DNA of 64,000 nt from Holophagales bacterium (GTDB taxonomy: Bacteria > Acidobacteriota > Thermoanaerobaculia > Multivoradales > JAGPDF01), in NCBI GenBank assembly GCA_016699405.1, contig CP064972.1:620001-684000 (forward strand). The letters are read 5' to 3'. Position 1 is the first letter of the stretch; every line of letters starts with the position of its first letter. The translations under genes and the position numbers were made by a program. Below, piece by piece: positions 47,664-57,042 of this stretch. A model generated the notes under the pieces. The model was not told the DNA's origin. It saw only the letters and a list, made by a program, of their open reading frames with translations, and ran no database searches.

Positions 47664-49133
47664 ATGACCTCACGCCGCTCGTCCGCTGCCCTCCGCCTTG
47701 GACTCGCTCTCGCTCTCGCCGGCGTCGCGTCGCTCGCCTTCGCGGCGGATGCGGCGCCTCCCGGCAAGGTCCCGATCACCACCGCCTCCCCCGACGCACG
47801 CGCCGCCTATCTCCAGGGGCGCGATCTCGCCGAGCGGCTCCGCGTCCAGGAGGCGCGGCCGTTCTTCGAGAAGGCGGTCGCTGCCGATCCGCAGTTCGCG
47901 CTCGCCTGGCTCGGCCTCGCCAACACGCAGCCGAGCCCGAAGGCGTTCTTCGAGAAGATCGCCCGGGCGGTCGCGCTCGCCGACCAGGTCTCCGACGGCG
48001 AACGGCTCGTGATCCGCGGCGCCGACGCCGGCGGCCGCGGCGACGTTGCCGCGCAGCTCAAGCTCTACGAGGAGCTGGTGCAGAAGTTCCCCGGCGACGA
48101 GCGGGCGCTGCTGCTGCTCGCCAACACGCACTTCGGCACGCAGCGTTACGGCGAGGCGATCGCACTCTACGAGCGGGCCGCGAAGATCGCTCCCGGCTTC
48201 TCGCAGATCTACAACCAGCTCGGCTACAGCTATCGCTTCCTCGGCGAGATGGCGAAGGCGGAGGCGGCGTTCAAGAAGTACACGGAGGTCCTCCCGGACG
48301 ACCCGAACCCGTACGACTCCTACGCCGAGCTGCTCCTCAAGCTCGGCCGCTTCGACGAGTCGATCGCCCTCTACCGCAAGGCGCTCGCCGTGCGGCCCGA
48401 CTTCGTCAACTCGCAGTTCGGCATCGCCACCTGTCTCGATCTCCAGGGGAAGGGGAGCGAAGCACGCCGCGAGCTCGACGCGATGCTCGCCGCGGCACGC
48501 GACGACGGACAGCGCCGCGCCGGCCTCTTCGCCAAGACGGTCTCCTACGCTTTCGAGGGGAACTTCGCCGCCGCGCAGGGCGAGATGAACAAGCAGCTCG
48601 TCCTCGCCGAGAAGATCCACGACGCCCTCGGCATGGCCGGCGACTACGTGCCGATGGGTGACCTGGCTCTCGCCGCGGGCGACGCCGCGGCTGCCGCCGG
48701 GTTCTACAGGAAGGCGGTCGACACGGTGGAGGCCTCGCCGAACGTCGCGCCGGCCAACAAGGAGAACCAGCGGCGCTTCGCGATCTACACCCGGGCGAAG
48801 GTGGCGCTCGCCCAGGGCGACCTCGCCGCGGCGAAGCAGGAGTCGGCGGCGCTTAGCGCAGCGGTCGCTGCCTCCGGCAATCCGTTCCAGGTGCGACTGG
48901 GCCACGAGATCGCCGGTCGCATCGCGCTCGCCGAGAAGAAATGGGCCGCGGCGATCACCGAGCTCGAGGCGGCAAACCAGCTCAATCCGCTGAACCGCTA
49001 CCACCTGTCGCAGGCCTATGCCGGACAGGGCGACGCCGCCAAGGCCAAGGCGCTCGCCGAGAGCGCGCGCCACGACAACACCCTCGTCAACCTGAATCTC
49101 GCCCTGGTGCGCTGGGAGATGAAGGGGAGCTGA
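47664..49133 (+). CDS. Secreted tetratricopeptide-repeat protein
   Basis: 489 residues from ATG 47664 after GAAGGAGA. Signal peptide (LGLALALAGVASLAFA), then TPR helices for nearly the whole length: ARPFFEKAVAADPQFALAWL, YGEAIALYERAAKIAPGFSQ, GEMAKAEAAFKKYTEVLPDD, GRFDESIALYRKALAVRP and later pairs, with a GFYRKAVDTVEASPN unit. About nine to ten helix pairs. Likely a periplasmic or outer-membrane-associated scaffold; partner unknown. It is followed by a 14-pair hairpin and the convergent IPTL-CTERM gene. Confidence 0.9.
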   Translation: MTSRRSSAALRLGLALALAGVASLAFAADAAPPGKVPITTASPDARAAYLQGRDLAERLRVQEARPFFEKAVAADPQFALAWLGLANTQPSPKAFFEKIARAVALADQVSDGERLVIRGADAGGRGDVAAQLKLYEELVQKFPGDERALLLLANTHFGTQRYGEAIALYERAAKIAPGFSQIYNQLGYSYRFLGEMAKAEAAFKKYTEVLPDDPNPYDSYAELLLKLGRFDESIALYRKALAVRPDFVNSQFGIATCLDLQGKGSEARRELDAMLAAARDDGQRRAGLFAKTVSYAFEGNFAAAQGEMNKQLVLAEKIHDALGMAGDYVPMGDLALAAGDAAAAAGFYRKAVDTVEASPNVAPANKENQRRFAIYTRAKVALAQGDLAAAKQESAALSAAVAASGNPFQVRLGHEIAGRIALAEKKWAAAITELEAANQLNPLNRYHLSQAYAGQGDAAKAKALAESARHDNTLVNLNLALVRWEMKGS

Positions 49134-49139
49134 AGCAAG

Positions 49140-49171
49140 CGGCCCCGGTTCCCTGGCGGGGACCGGGGCCG
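49140..49171 (+). terminator. 14-pair hairpin between convergent genes, without T run
   Basis: CGGCCCCGGTTCCC (49140-49153), loop TGGC, GGGGACCGGGGCCG (49158-49171), with one G-U pair. It is six bases after the TPR stop and ahead of the convergent 49195 stop, so it could serve both strands. Same design as 47300-47327. Confidence 0.5.
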
Positions 49172-49194
49172 TACTGCGCGATGCGCGGGTCGCT

Positions 49195-51834
49195 CTACAC
49201 GGTGCGCCGGCGCAGGAGCACGATCGCCAGGCCTGCGAGGACGAGTGCGAGCGCGGCGATCCCGAGGCCGGACAGCGTCGGAATCTCGAGCACGCTACCG
49301 GTGACGACGATCACCGTCGGGTCGGTGGCCCCGCCGACCGTCGGGTCGTCGGTGGCAGCCGTCGCCTCGTTGCTGCCGTTCCCGTCACCGTCGTAGTGGA
49401 TCGTTCCCTGGTTGCTGATCGACTGGCCGATCGTTCCAGGGTTGACGGTGGCGGTGATGGTGATCGTCACGTTGCCGCCGGCGGGAATCGCCCCGTTCCA
49501 GGTGACCGTGTTCGTGCCGAGCGTCGCCACCGCGGTCCCGCTCGTCGCCGTCGCCGAGACGAGCGCGAGGGTCGCCGGGAGGACGTCGACGAATTCGTCG
49601 CCGGCGTTGTCCTGCTGCGGTCCGGTGCCGGTGTTGCTCAGTACGACGGTGTAGGTCACCGTGCTGTTGACCGCGAAGGTACCGGCTGCGGTCTTCGTGC
49701 CGCCGACGAGCGCCGGCAGCGGAGCATCCACTCCGAGAGTCACCGTCGCCGGGTCGCTGACACGCGCGCCGTTGGTGGCCCGATAGGTGAAGGCGTCCGG
49801 GCCCCAGTAACCGACGTTCGGAACGTAGGTGAAGGAGCCGTCCGCGGCCAGCGTCAACGTGCCATGCAGCGGGCTCGAGAGCTGTTGCGCGGTGAGCGGA
49901 AGAGCTCCCGGATCGGAGTCGTTGACGAGAACACCGGGGGCGGCGACGTTCAGCGTGACGCCGAAGGGCGTGGTGTACGCGTTGCCGCCTGCCGATGGAG
50001 GAACGGCGCACGGTACGCTGTGCGTCGCATAGAGGCTGTAGCTGAAGGCGGCGTTCTCGTACATGCGGCCTGAGACGAACCAGAAGGTACCGCCCACGCC
50101 CACACCGGCCGAGCCGTAGACCTGGTGATTCAGGGAGCCCGGAAGGTACCAGGCATTCGTCACCTGGTCGAACACCAGGTAGTAGTTCGAGGCCGTCAGC
50201 GTCGCGAGGTAGCCACCGGCGAGAATCAGGTAGCGGTCGTTGATGACGCCTTCGGCCGCTTGTACCCAGCCGGTCACCCCGAGCGCGGCCGGGAGGCTCG
50301 TGCCCGTCGACCAGGTGCCGAGCGCCGGGTCGAAGATCTCCATCGTGCTCACGAACGTCGAGGAGGCGCTGCGCCCGCCGACGACGTAGATCTTGCCGCC
50401 GATGACTCCGGCCATGGCGCCCAGACGAGCCGAGCTCATGTTGGGGAGCGTCGTGTCCCAGGTGTTGGCGATCGGGTCGTAGGCGTAGATGGTGCTGAGG
50501 TAGGTCGTGCTCGACGTTCCGCCGCCGATGACGTAGTACTTCCCGCCCACGGTGACGCCGGCGTAAAGCATGCGGGCGGCCGGCAGCGTCGCTCCGGTCG
50601 ACCAGGAGTTCAGCAGCGGATCGTAGATGTAGAGCGTGTTCGAGCCGGTCGTCGTCGTCGACCCGCCACCGGCGACGTAGATCTTCCCGCCGATCGCCAC
50701 GGCGCGGGTACCGGTGCGGACAGCGGGCATGTCCGCCCCCGCCGTCCAGCTACCGCCGGCGATGTCGTAGATGTCGAGGTAGGCGCGAACCGTCGGGTCC
50801 TCGCCACCGATCTTGTAGAGCTTGCCGTTGTCGTAGACGAGCGAGTGGTAGCGCACGCCGCGACCCGTGGTGAGCGAGGCGACATCGGCGAAGGCGTCGA
50901 ACAGGTCGACGGTGGTGGCGGCGGTGGCGCTCGAGGTCAGCGCCCCGGAGGTGGCGTCGACCGTCAAGGTGTCGGTCGCGGGGAATTGGGCTGCGCTGAG
51001 GGGTGTCACTTCGACCGAGAAGGGCGCGGAGTTGCCCGCAGCGACAGGTCCCACGGTGGCCGGCCCGCTCGCCGGGAAGGTCGAAGAGTAGGCCAGATCC
51101 GCGGTGAGCGGCGCGGCGGTCGCATTGAACAGATCGAGATCGTAGGTCACCGGCTCGCCGGGACAGCTTGCCGCGTTCTGGGAGGGTGGGAAGAGACCGA
51201 CGCCGTCGATCGACTGGAAGTAGAGCGACCACTGGTTGATCGTCCCGGTGTCGCCGGTGGCACTGTCGCAGAACTCGAGCGTCCAGGTGCCGGCCGCCGC
51301 CTTCCCTTGGAATGCCGAGAGGGCCTGGATCGGCTGGAAGGTGTAGGCGTAGGTCGGCGGGCTGGTGCTGCAGCCGGCGACGTTGTGAGCGGTGGTGCCG
51401 TCGATGACGCCGGTGGCGGAGTCGTCGAAGAGGACGCTCACGTTGTCGGCCGAGCTCCCTTGGCCCCACAGGACCTGGGTGACCGTGGTGCCATCGGGGC
51501 CGCGCAGTTGGAGCCGCAAATCGCCGCGGTAGGTGTGCGTGATGCAGAGGCCGACGTTGAGGTCCGACACGTAGAACGAGTCGGGAACCGTGATGGTTGC
51601 CACCGTGTTTCCGGTGGTGCAGGAATTGTCCGGTACGGCGATCGGGGTGTTGTTGTGGTAGGTGTAGGCAGCTTGCGGCGCACTGCCCGCGCCGCGATCG
51701 ACCTCGGCGCGAACGTAGGCAGGGGCTACCGACTCCTGCTCCCCTCCCTTGGTCGTCGCCTGGGCACCTGCAGAGATCAGGATGGCCAGGCCGACGGCTG
51801 CGGCAAGCCGATCCCACATCGTTCTTCTGTCCAT
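49195..51834 (-). CDS. Surface/secreted kelch protein with P-domain, Ig-like domains and IPTL-CTERM tail
   Basis: 879 residues; ATG 51834 follows GAGGAGGG. Signal peptide (AAAVGLAILISAGAQA), then a proprotein-convertase P-like domain (about 50-200: TYRGDLRLQLRGPDGTTV, TWTLEFCDSATGDTGTINQW), a short Ig-like part (VAAGNSAPFSVEVTP), about five kelch blades (IGGKIYVAGGGS, VGGKYYVIGGGT, IGGKIYVVGGRS), a cadherin-like tandem Ig domain (NAYTTPFGVTLNV...TYVPNVGYWGPDAFTYRA), a DUF11-like repeat (VNSTVTYTVVLSNTGTG), and a sorting tail (EIPTLSGLGIAALALVLAGL, then RRR). The tail fits the IPTL-CTERM class handled by exosortase H; the usual Trp is Leu. No peptidase domain accompanies the P-domain. Confidence 0.9.
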   Translation of the reverse strand: MDRRTMWDRLAAAVGLAILISAGAQATTKGGEQESVAPAYVRAEVDRGAGSAPQAAYTYHNNTPIAVPDNSCTTGNTVATITVPDSFYVSDLNVGLCITHTYRGDLRLQLRGPDGTTVTQVLWGQGSSADNVSVLFDDSATGVIDGTTAHNVAGCSTSPPTYAYTFQPIQALSAFQGKAAAGTWTLEFCDSATGDTGTINQWSLYFQSIDGVGLFPPSQNAASCPGEPVTYDLDLFNATAAPLTADLAYSSTFPASGPATVGPVAAGNSAPFSVEVTPLSAAQFPATDTLTVDATSGALTSSATAATTVDLFDAFADVASLTTGRGVRYHSLVYDNGKLYKIGGEDPTVRAYLDIYDIAGGSWTAGADMPAVRTGTRAVAIGGKIYVAGGGSTTTTGSNTLYIYDPLLNSWSTGATLPAARMLYAGVTVGGKYYVIGGGTSSTTYLSTIYAYDPIANTWDTTLPNMSSARLGAMAGVIGGKIYVVGGRSASSTFVSTMEIFDPALGTWSTGTSLPAALGVTGWVQAAEGVINDRYLILAGGYLATLTASNYYLVFDQVTNAWYLPGSLNHQVYGSAGVGVGGTFWFVSGRMYENAAFSYSLYATHSVPCAVPPSAGGNAYTTPFGVTLNVAAPGVLVNDSDPGALPLTAQQLSSPLHGTLTLAADGSFTYVPNVGYWGPDAFTYRATNGARVSDPATVTLGVDAPLPALVGGTKTAAGTFAVNSTVTYTVVLSNTGTGPQQDNAGDEFVDVLPATLALVSATATSGTAVATLGTNTVTWNGAIPAGGNVTITITATVNPGTIGQSISNQGTIHYDGDGNGSNEATAATDDPTVGGATDPTVIVVTGSVLEIPTLSGLGIAALALVLAGLAIVLLRRRTV

Positions 51835-52140
51835 CGTTACCCTCCTCACGTCACGGAATCCGACTCGCCGCACGGGAGCATCCCGGAACGGCCCTTTCGG
51901 GCGCTGGCGATAATCGGACTAACCAGGTCGCGGACTATGGTGCAGGAAAAGTCGTGGTGCGGCAAGGGCCAGCGCCGGGCCCGCCTGTCCCCCTCCGGGA
52001 GACGTCGCGGCGCCGATCCTGGCGCCGGGGGCGAGAGGCTGCGAAACCGTTGAAAGGAAAGGAGGATGGATCTCGGAGGCCACAGCCGCCCGGCGAGACC
52101 ACCCGCCGCGAGGGGCGGCGAGACGACGAGCGGGGCGCTC
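51835..52140. other. 306-base intergenic region upstream of the kelch gene
   Basis: No gene supported on either strand. It should hold the promoter of the kelch gene (minus strand) but I could not identify a convincing -35/-10 pair. No known RNA element recognised. Confidence 0.4.
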
Positions 52141-52596
52141 CTAGGTCTGCCGCCCCGTCCGGCGCAGCGCCTCGTCGAGGGCGTGCAGGAAGCGCGAGCG
52201 GTCCTGGCGCGAGAAGGGCCCGGGTCCGCCACCGAGATGGCCGAGCTCCCGCAGGTCGGCGAGCAGCTCGCGGGTGGCGAGTGCGGAGCCGATCCCCTCC
52301 TCGGTGAACGGGTGGCCGTCGGGAGCGAGCGCTCGTGCACCGGCGGCGAGGCAGCGGGCAGCGAGCCGGATGTCGGCGGTGACGACGACGTCGCCGGGGG
52401 CGGCGCGCTCGGCGATCCAGTCGTCGACGTCGTCGAGCTGGCCGCTCGCCACGACGACGAGCTCGATGCCCACCTCGAGCGGCACACGCTGACGGGAATT
52501 GGCCACCACCACGACCGGCACGGCGAGCCGCCGCGCCACGCGGTAGACCTCCTCCTTCACCGGGCAGGCATCGGCATCGACCAGGATCCGCGGCAT
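52141..52596 (-). CDS. YaiI/YqxD (UPF0178, DUF188) family protein
   Basis: 151 residues, the usual size. ILVDADACPVKEEVYRVA, the GIELVVVASGQLDDVDDWIA region and VVVTADIRLAARCLA mark the family, a PIN-like fold with conserved acidic residues and a suggested nuclease activity; function is unproven in any organism I know. Soluble and cytoplasmic. The ATG at 52596 has no ribosome site; a TACGCT box (minus strand 52611-52606) ends nine bases before it, as in the other apparent leaderless genes. Confidence 0.9.
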   Translation of the reverse strand: MPRILVDADACPVKEEVYRVARRLAVPVVVVANSRQRVPLEVGIELVVVASGQLDDVDDWIAERAAPGDVVVTADIRLAARCLAAGARALAPDGHPFTEEGIGSALATRELLADLRELGHLGGGPGPFSRQDRSRFLHALDEALRRTGRQT

Positions 52597-52865
52597 CGCT
52601 CGCCGAGCGTACCGCGGTCGGTGCCGCGGTGACGGCGAAGCCCTCGAGAGCCGCTGCGGACCGGGAAGGGTCGTCCGAGTGGGCTCCGGTTGTCCCCGCA
52701 GGAGAACCGGACCCGCAACGAGGAGGGGGGTGCGATCGCCACCGCGTCCACGAAGCTCCCAGGAGGGCGGTGACGTTGGTGACGTACCGCCGACGGCCGG
52801 GCGAGCCAGAATCGGTCGCTCGAGCTCGTTCCGACGAGCCGCACCTCGCGAAAGGGAGACCCTGC

Positions 52866-53828
52866 ATGATCCGCCAGCGATCGCTTGCTCCATTCGCCGT
52901 GGGAACTGTCCTTGCGGCGAGCTTCGCTTTCGACCCCCTTCTGGCCATCGACTGCGCCAAGGCCGCCACACCGGCGGAGCGGACGGTCTGTGGCTCGGCG
53001 GAGTTGTTGCGGCTCGACCGCGAGCTGAACGCAGCGTTCCAGAGCGCCCGGGATCGGACTCCGCAGGGGGAACGCGACGCCCTGCGCACCGCACAGCGCC
53101 GTTGGCTCGAAGAGCGCGATCAACGCTGCGGCGGCGCGGCGGCCTGTCTCGCCGAGGCGCTGCGCGCTCGCGTGGCCGCGCTTCGCGCTACGCCGGGAGA
53201 CGCCGCGGCGGCCGCCTCGCCGCGGTCTGCCGACGCGGTGCGGGTCGAGATGGTCCGCCGCCGCGAGAGCAAGGACGGCAGGATCGTCTGCGAAGTGAGC
53301 TATCCGCAACTCGTCGGGCTGACGAACCGGGAGGCCGCGCAGCGTCTCAATCGGGCGATCGAGCACGAAGCGACGACGCCGTCCTGTGACCCGGGCATGA
53401 TCGGCGACTGGTCGTGGGCGGGCGAGGTCACGCAGCTCGACGCGCGCTTTCTCGCCCTGCGTGTGGCCGTCAGCGGCTATTGCACCGGCGCCGCCTACCC
53501 CAACGAGTTCTTCGCCGGAATGGTGTTCGACCTGACGACCGGCCGGTCGATCGACCTCCCCGCGATCCTGCGACGCGACGAGGCCAGCCGGAACCGACTC
53601 GCCGAGCTGCTCGCCCGGCACCTGCCGAGCGGGCTCGACGAGGAGTGTCGCGAGCCCTGGGAGGAGTTCGTCGCCGCGCCGGGAGACCGCTTCTCCTTCT
53701 GGATCGATCACGACCGGCTGGTGATCGAACCGCGCTTCATCCATGCGCTCGCCGCTTGCAGCGACGAGATCACCCTCTCGACGAGCGAGCTGCGACCGCT
53801 GCTCGTTCCCGGCGGTCCGCTCGATTGA
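52866..53828 (+). CDS. Secreted LprI-N-like protein with DUF4163/DUF3298-type C-terminal domain
   Basis: 320 residues from ATG 52866 (AAAGGGAGA site). Signal peptide, then a cysteine-bearing LprI/DUF1311 domain (about 30-105: DCAKAATPAERTVCGS, LLRLDRELNAAF, RTAQRRWLEERDQRC), as in the mycobacterial lysozyme inhibitor LprI. The C-terminal half (ESKDGRIVCEVSYPQLVG, AAQRLNRAIEHEA, DRFSFWIDHDRLVIEP) resembles the PdaC/RsiV-type DUF4163-DUF3298 domains. Predicted envelope protein; whether it inhibits lysozyme is untested. It is convergent with the sulfate-assimilation gene. Confidence 0.82.
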   Translation: MIRQRSLAPFAVGTVLAASFAFDPLLAIDCAKAATPAERTVCGSAELLRLDRELNAAFQSARDRTPQGERDALRTAQRRWLEERDQRCGGAAACLAEALRARVAALRATPGDAAAAASPRSADAVRVEMVRRRESKDGRIVCEVSYPQLVGLTNREAAQRLNRAIEHEATTPSCDPGMIGDWSWAGEVTQLDARFLALRVAVSGYCTGAAYPNEFFAGMVFDLTTGRSIDLPAILRRDEASRNRLAELLARHLPSGLDEECREPWEEFVAAPGDRFSFWIDHDRLVIEPRFIHALAACSDEITLSTSELRPLLVPGGPLD

Positions 53829-53865
53829 TCCGCCGAGGCGACGGGCGGTCGCGCGACGCTGAGCC

Positions 53866-55560
53866 TCAGCCCCGCGCCTCGGAGCCCGCTCCCTCGGCGG
53901 GCAGATGGCCTGCCTGGCGCAAGAAGGCAACGATCCGCTCACACCCCTCGGCGGGTGAGAGCTCGCTCGTGTCGACCACGAGGTCGGCGTCCTCCGGCAC
54001 CTCGTACGGATCGGAGATGCCGGTGAAGCCGGGGAGAGTGCCGGCGCGCGCCTTGGCGTAGAGCCCCTTGGCGTCACGCTGCTCACAGGTGGCAAGCGGC
54101 GTGGCCACGTGGACGAGGACGAAGGAGGCGCCGGCCGCCGCCACCGCGGCGCGGACCTCGCGGCGCGCCGCGTCGTAGGGCGCGATGGCGGCGCAGAGGG
54201 CGATGCCGCGGTGCTTGCCGATCTCGGCGGCGACGAATCCGATGCGACGGATGTTGAGGTCGCGGTGCTCGCGCGAGAAGCCGAGCTCGGAAGAGAGCAC
54301 CCGGCGCACCAGGTCGCCGTCGAGCAGCGTCACCGGTCGCGTGCCGATCTCGAGCAGCCGGTCGAGGAGCGCGCTCGCCAGCGTCGACTTCCCCGAGCCG
54401 GAGAGACCGGTGAAGAAGATCGTGAGCCCGCGCCGCACCAGCGGCGGACAAGTCTCGCGCAGCTCGCGCTCGACCTCCGGGGTGGTGAACCAGGAAGGGA
54501 TCTCGCGTCCGCTCGCAAGCCGCTGCCGCAGCTCGGTCCCGGAGAGCTCGACGACCGCCTCGCCCGGCGCGATCTCGTCGGCGCTCTTGTAGGCCGCGTC
54601 GCGCTCGCTGTAGACCATCTCCGGGAACGGCAGAATGCGCACTCCGATCTCGTCGCGATGACGCTCGAGCAGCGCCTGGGCGTCGAACGGTCCATAGAAG
54701 GGGCGGCCCTGCCGGTCGGTACCGGGACTCGCGTGATCGCGCCCGACGATGAAATCGGTCGCCCCGTAGTTGCGGCGGATGAGCGCGTGCCAGAGCGCTT
54801 CGCGCGGGCCGGCCATGCGCATGGCGAGCGGCAGGAGGGCGAGCAGGACACGTCCCGGCGGGTAGTGCGGCAAGACGGCGCGGTAGCAGCGCACCCGCGT
54901 GAAGTGATCGACGTCGCCCGGCTTCGTCATGCCGACCACCGGGTGGAGCAGCAGTCCGCCGCCGCCGGCGAGCGCGCGCAGCGTCAGCTCGAGGTGAGCC
55001 CGGTGGAGGGGATTGCGTGTCTGGAAGGCGACCGCGCGCTCCCAGCCGCGCCGGGCGATCTCGGCTCGGACCTGCGCCGGGGTGAGCCGGAGATCGAGCG
55101 AGTCGTGGTGGCGCGGCGCGGCGAGTCGCTCGGTGGGTCCGCCGACTGCCCAGCGGTTCTTGCGGGCGAAGAGGTGGTCGACCCCCGGATGCGTCCGGTC
55201 GAGCGTGCCGTAGACCTGCTCGGCGGTGGCCGCCGGATCGAGCTCCCAGACCTCCTCGACCCGCTGCACCGCGAGCGGGAAGCCCTCCGGGTCACGCAGC
55301 AGCAGGGCGTCACCGGCGTGCAGCGCCCCGGCGACCTCGGCGGACACGTCGAGCGTCACCGGAATCGGCCAGAGGGCCCCGCTCGCCAGGCGCATCGACG
55401 CACAGACGGACTCGTAGTCGGCCCGACCGAGAAAGCCGTCGAGCGGCGCGAAGGCGCCGTCGAGCAGCAGCTCGAGGTCACAGAGCTGTCGCGGGGTGAG
55501 CCGCCACGAGGGCGCCTGGGAGAGACCGAGAGGGACGGGAACGGGCAGCGGGGTCGGCAT
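53866..55560 (-). CDS. sat-cysC: Bifunctional sulfate adenylyltransferase / adenylylsulfate kinase
   Basis: Makes APS from sulfate and ATP and then PAPS from APS. 564 residues. ATP sulfurylase part (about 1-380): substrate-binding FQTRNPLHRAHLEL and GRDHASPG motifs are intact, as is VVGMTKPGD. APS kinase part (about 395-550): P-loop FFTGLSGSGKSTL, DLNIRRIGFVAAE and DAKGLYAKARAG. This fused order is found in several bacteria and in fungi (where the kinase may be inactive), but both motif sets look active here. ATG 55560; a TAGGAT box lies at 55585-55580 on the minus strand. It diverges from the Fe-S protein gene at 55657. Confidence 0.95.
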   Translation of the reverse strand: MPTPLPVPVPLGLSQAPSWRLTPRQLCDLELLLDGAFAPLDGFLGRADYESVCASMRLASGALWPIPVTLDVSAEVAGALHAGDALLLRDPEGFPLAVQRVEEVWELDPAATAEQVYGTLDRTHPGVDHLFARKNRWAVGGPTERLAAPRHHDSLDLRLTPAQVRAEIARRGWERAVAFQTRNPLHRAHLELTLRALAGGGGLLLHPVVGMTKPGDVDHFTRVRCYRAVLPHYPPGRVLLALLPLAMRMAGPREALWHALIRRNYGATDFIVGRDHASPGTDRQGRPFYGPFDAQALLERHRDEIGVRILPFPEMVYSERDAAYKSADEIAPGEAVVELSGTELRQRLASGREIPSWFTTPEVERELRETCPPLVRRGLTIFFTGLSGSGKSTLASALLDRLLEIGTRPVTLLDGDLVRRVLSSELGFSREHRDLNIRRIGFVAAEIGKHRGIALCAAIAPYDAARREVRAAVAAAGASFVLVHVATPLATCEQRDAKGLYAKARAGTLPGFTGISDPYEVPEDADLVVDTSELSPAEGCERIVAFLRQAGHLPAEGAGSEARG

Positions 55561-55656
55561 GAGGCAGCGACGACGGCGGATCCTACTGCAGCCGCGGACC
55601 CGCCGTCGCGCCGGCACCCGCACACACGCCGTATGATGCCGCCGGACACCGTCGCC

Positions 55657-56964
55657 ATGGGACACCTCGCCGGCAAAGACCTCCTCCGCCAGGTCGGCGA
55701 GAAGCTCGACGGCCTGCCGTTCCGCGCGCCGTGGAACGAGACCCTGCGCGCCGTCCTCGCCGAGCTCTACTCTCCCGACGAGGCCGAGCTCTTCGTCGCC
55801 ATGCCCTATGGGCTCGCCACCGCGCCGCGCATCGCGCGGGCGCTCGGGCAATCCGAGGCCGTGGTGCAGCGCCGGCTCGAGTCGATGGCCGATCGTGGGC
55901 TGGTCGTCGACCTGCTGGTCGGCGACGAGACGCGCTACATGCCGAGCCCGCTCGCCGTGGGTCTTTTCGAGTTCACGATGATGCGCTCCGGCGATGGCGT
56001 CGACTCCGCGCGGCTGGCGCGGCTCTTCCGCGACTACATGGGCGACGGCGCCGTCTGGGCGGCGAACGCGCAGGACGGCGCACGGGTCAACATCATGCGC
56101 GCGCTGCCGCACGAAGAGGCGCTCGCCCCGCACGTCGAGATCCTCGATTACGAGAAGGCGAGCGCCCTCGTCGAGCGCGCCGAGCGCTTTTCGGTCGGCA
56201 TCTGCTCCTGCCGGCACGAGCGGGAGCACGCCGGCGGACGCGAGTGCGACGGGCCGCTCGAGGTCTGCACCGCCTTCGACGGCGGCGCCGACTTCCTGGT
56301 GCGACACGGGCTCGCCCGCGCCGCGAGCCGCGAGGAGATGCGTGACCGGCTGGCGCGCTCGCGCGACGAAGGGTTGGTGCTCTCGGCCGACAACGTGCAG
56401 CGCAACGTCGGCTTCATCTGCCACTGCTGCCGCTGCTGCTGCAACCTCCTGCACGGCTACCGCGATTTCGGCAGCGCCAACGCGATCGTCACCGCCAGCG
56501 TCGTGGCGCGCGCCGACGAGACGACCTGCGAGGCGTGCGGCAACTGCGTCGCCGCCTGCCCGGTCGGCGCGCTGGCGATGACGCCGGTCTCGGCCGATGC
56601 GGAGGAGGGTGCGCGGAGCGTCGCCCGCGTCGACGAGTCGCGCTGTCTCGGCTGCGGCGTCTGCGCTCTCGACTGCGCCTTCGACGCGCTCCATCTCCAC
56701 GCCCGCGCGCAGCGTGTCCTCCACCCGGAGACGACCTTCGAGCGCGTCATCCTGCAGTGCCTCGAGCGGGGAACCCTGCAGAACCAGATCTTCGACGACC
56801 CGGGCCGGCTCACCCACACCGTGATGCGCGCCATTCTCGGGGCCTTCCTGCGCCTGCCGGCGACGAAGAAGGCGTTGATGAGCGATCTGCTGCGCTCGCG
56901 CTTCCTCGGGCTCCTCGCCGCGGGCGTCCGCGCCTCGGGCGGAGGCGCGGCACTGGAGATCTGA
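55657..56964 (+). CDS. 4Fe-4S cluster protein with N-terminal winged-helix-like domain
   Basis: 435 residues from ATG 55657. Residues about 30-110 contain LFVAMPYGLATAPRIARALG and VVQRRLESMADRGLVVDLLV, a winged-helix-like region, suggesting regulation or subunit binding. A Cys-rich centre (SVGICSCRHEREHAGGRECD, ICHCCRCCCNLLHGY) precedes two ferredoxin clusters: CEACGNCVAACPVGAL (normal) and CLGCGVCALDCAFDAL (Cys-Ala in place of Cys-Pro). The tail is helical. Likely an electron-transfer protein; the partner is unknown. The earlier ATG at 55633 lies within TATGAT, a good -10 box (55632-55637), so I chose the later start. It shares a promoter region with sat-cysC. Confidence 0.85.
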   Translation: MGHLAGKDLLRQVGEKLDGLPFRAPWNETLRAVLAELYSPDEAELFVAMPYGLATAPRIARALGQSEAVVQRRLESMADRGLVVDLLVGDETRYMPSPLAVGLFEFTMMRSGDGVDSARLARLFRDYMGDGAVWAANAQDGARVNIMRALPHEEALAPHVEILDYEKASALVERAERFSVGICSCRHEREHAGGRECDGPLEVCTAFDGGADFLVRHGLARAASREEMRDRLARSRDEGLVLSADNVQRNVGFICHCCRCCCNLLHGYRDFGSANAIVTASVVARADETTCEACGNCVAACPVGALAMTPVSADAEEGARSVARVDESRCLGCGVCALDCAFDALHLHARAQRVLHPETTFERVILQCLERGTLQNQIFDDPGRLTHTVMRAILGAFLRLPATKKALMSDLLRSRFLGLLAAGVRASGGGAALEI

Positions 56965-57042
56965 GCGCCTCCGGCGAGCGGGTTTCCCCCCGCAGACGAC
57001 CGCGGCGAGGCGCGACGGGCGAGCCGAGCGGCCGGCGGGCGG

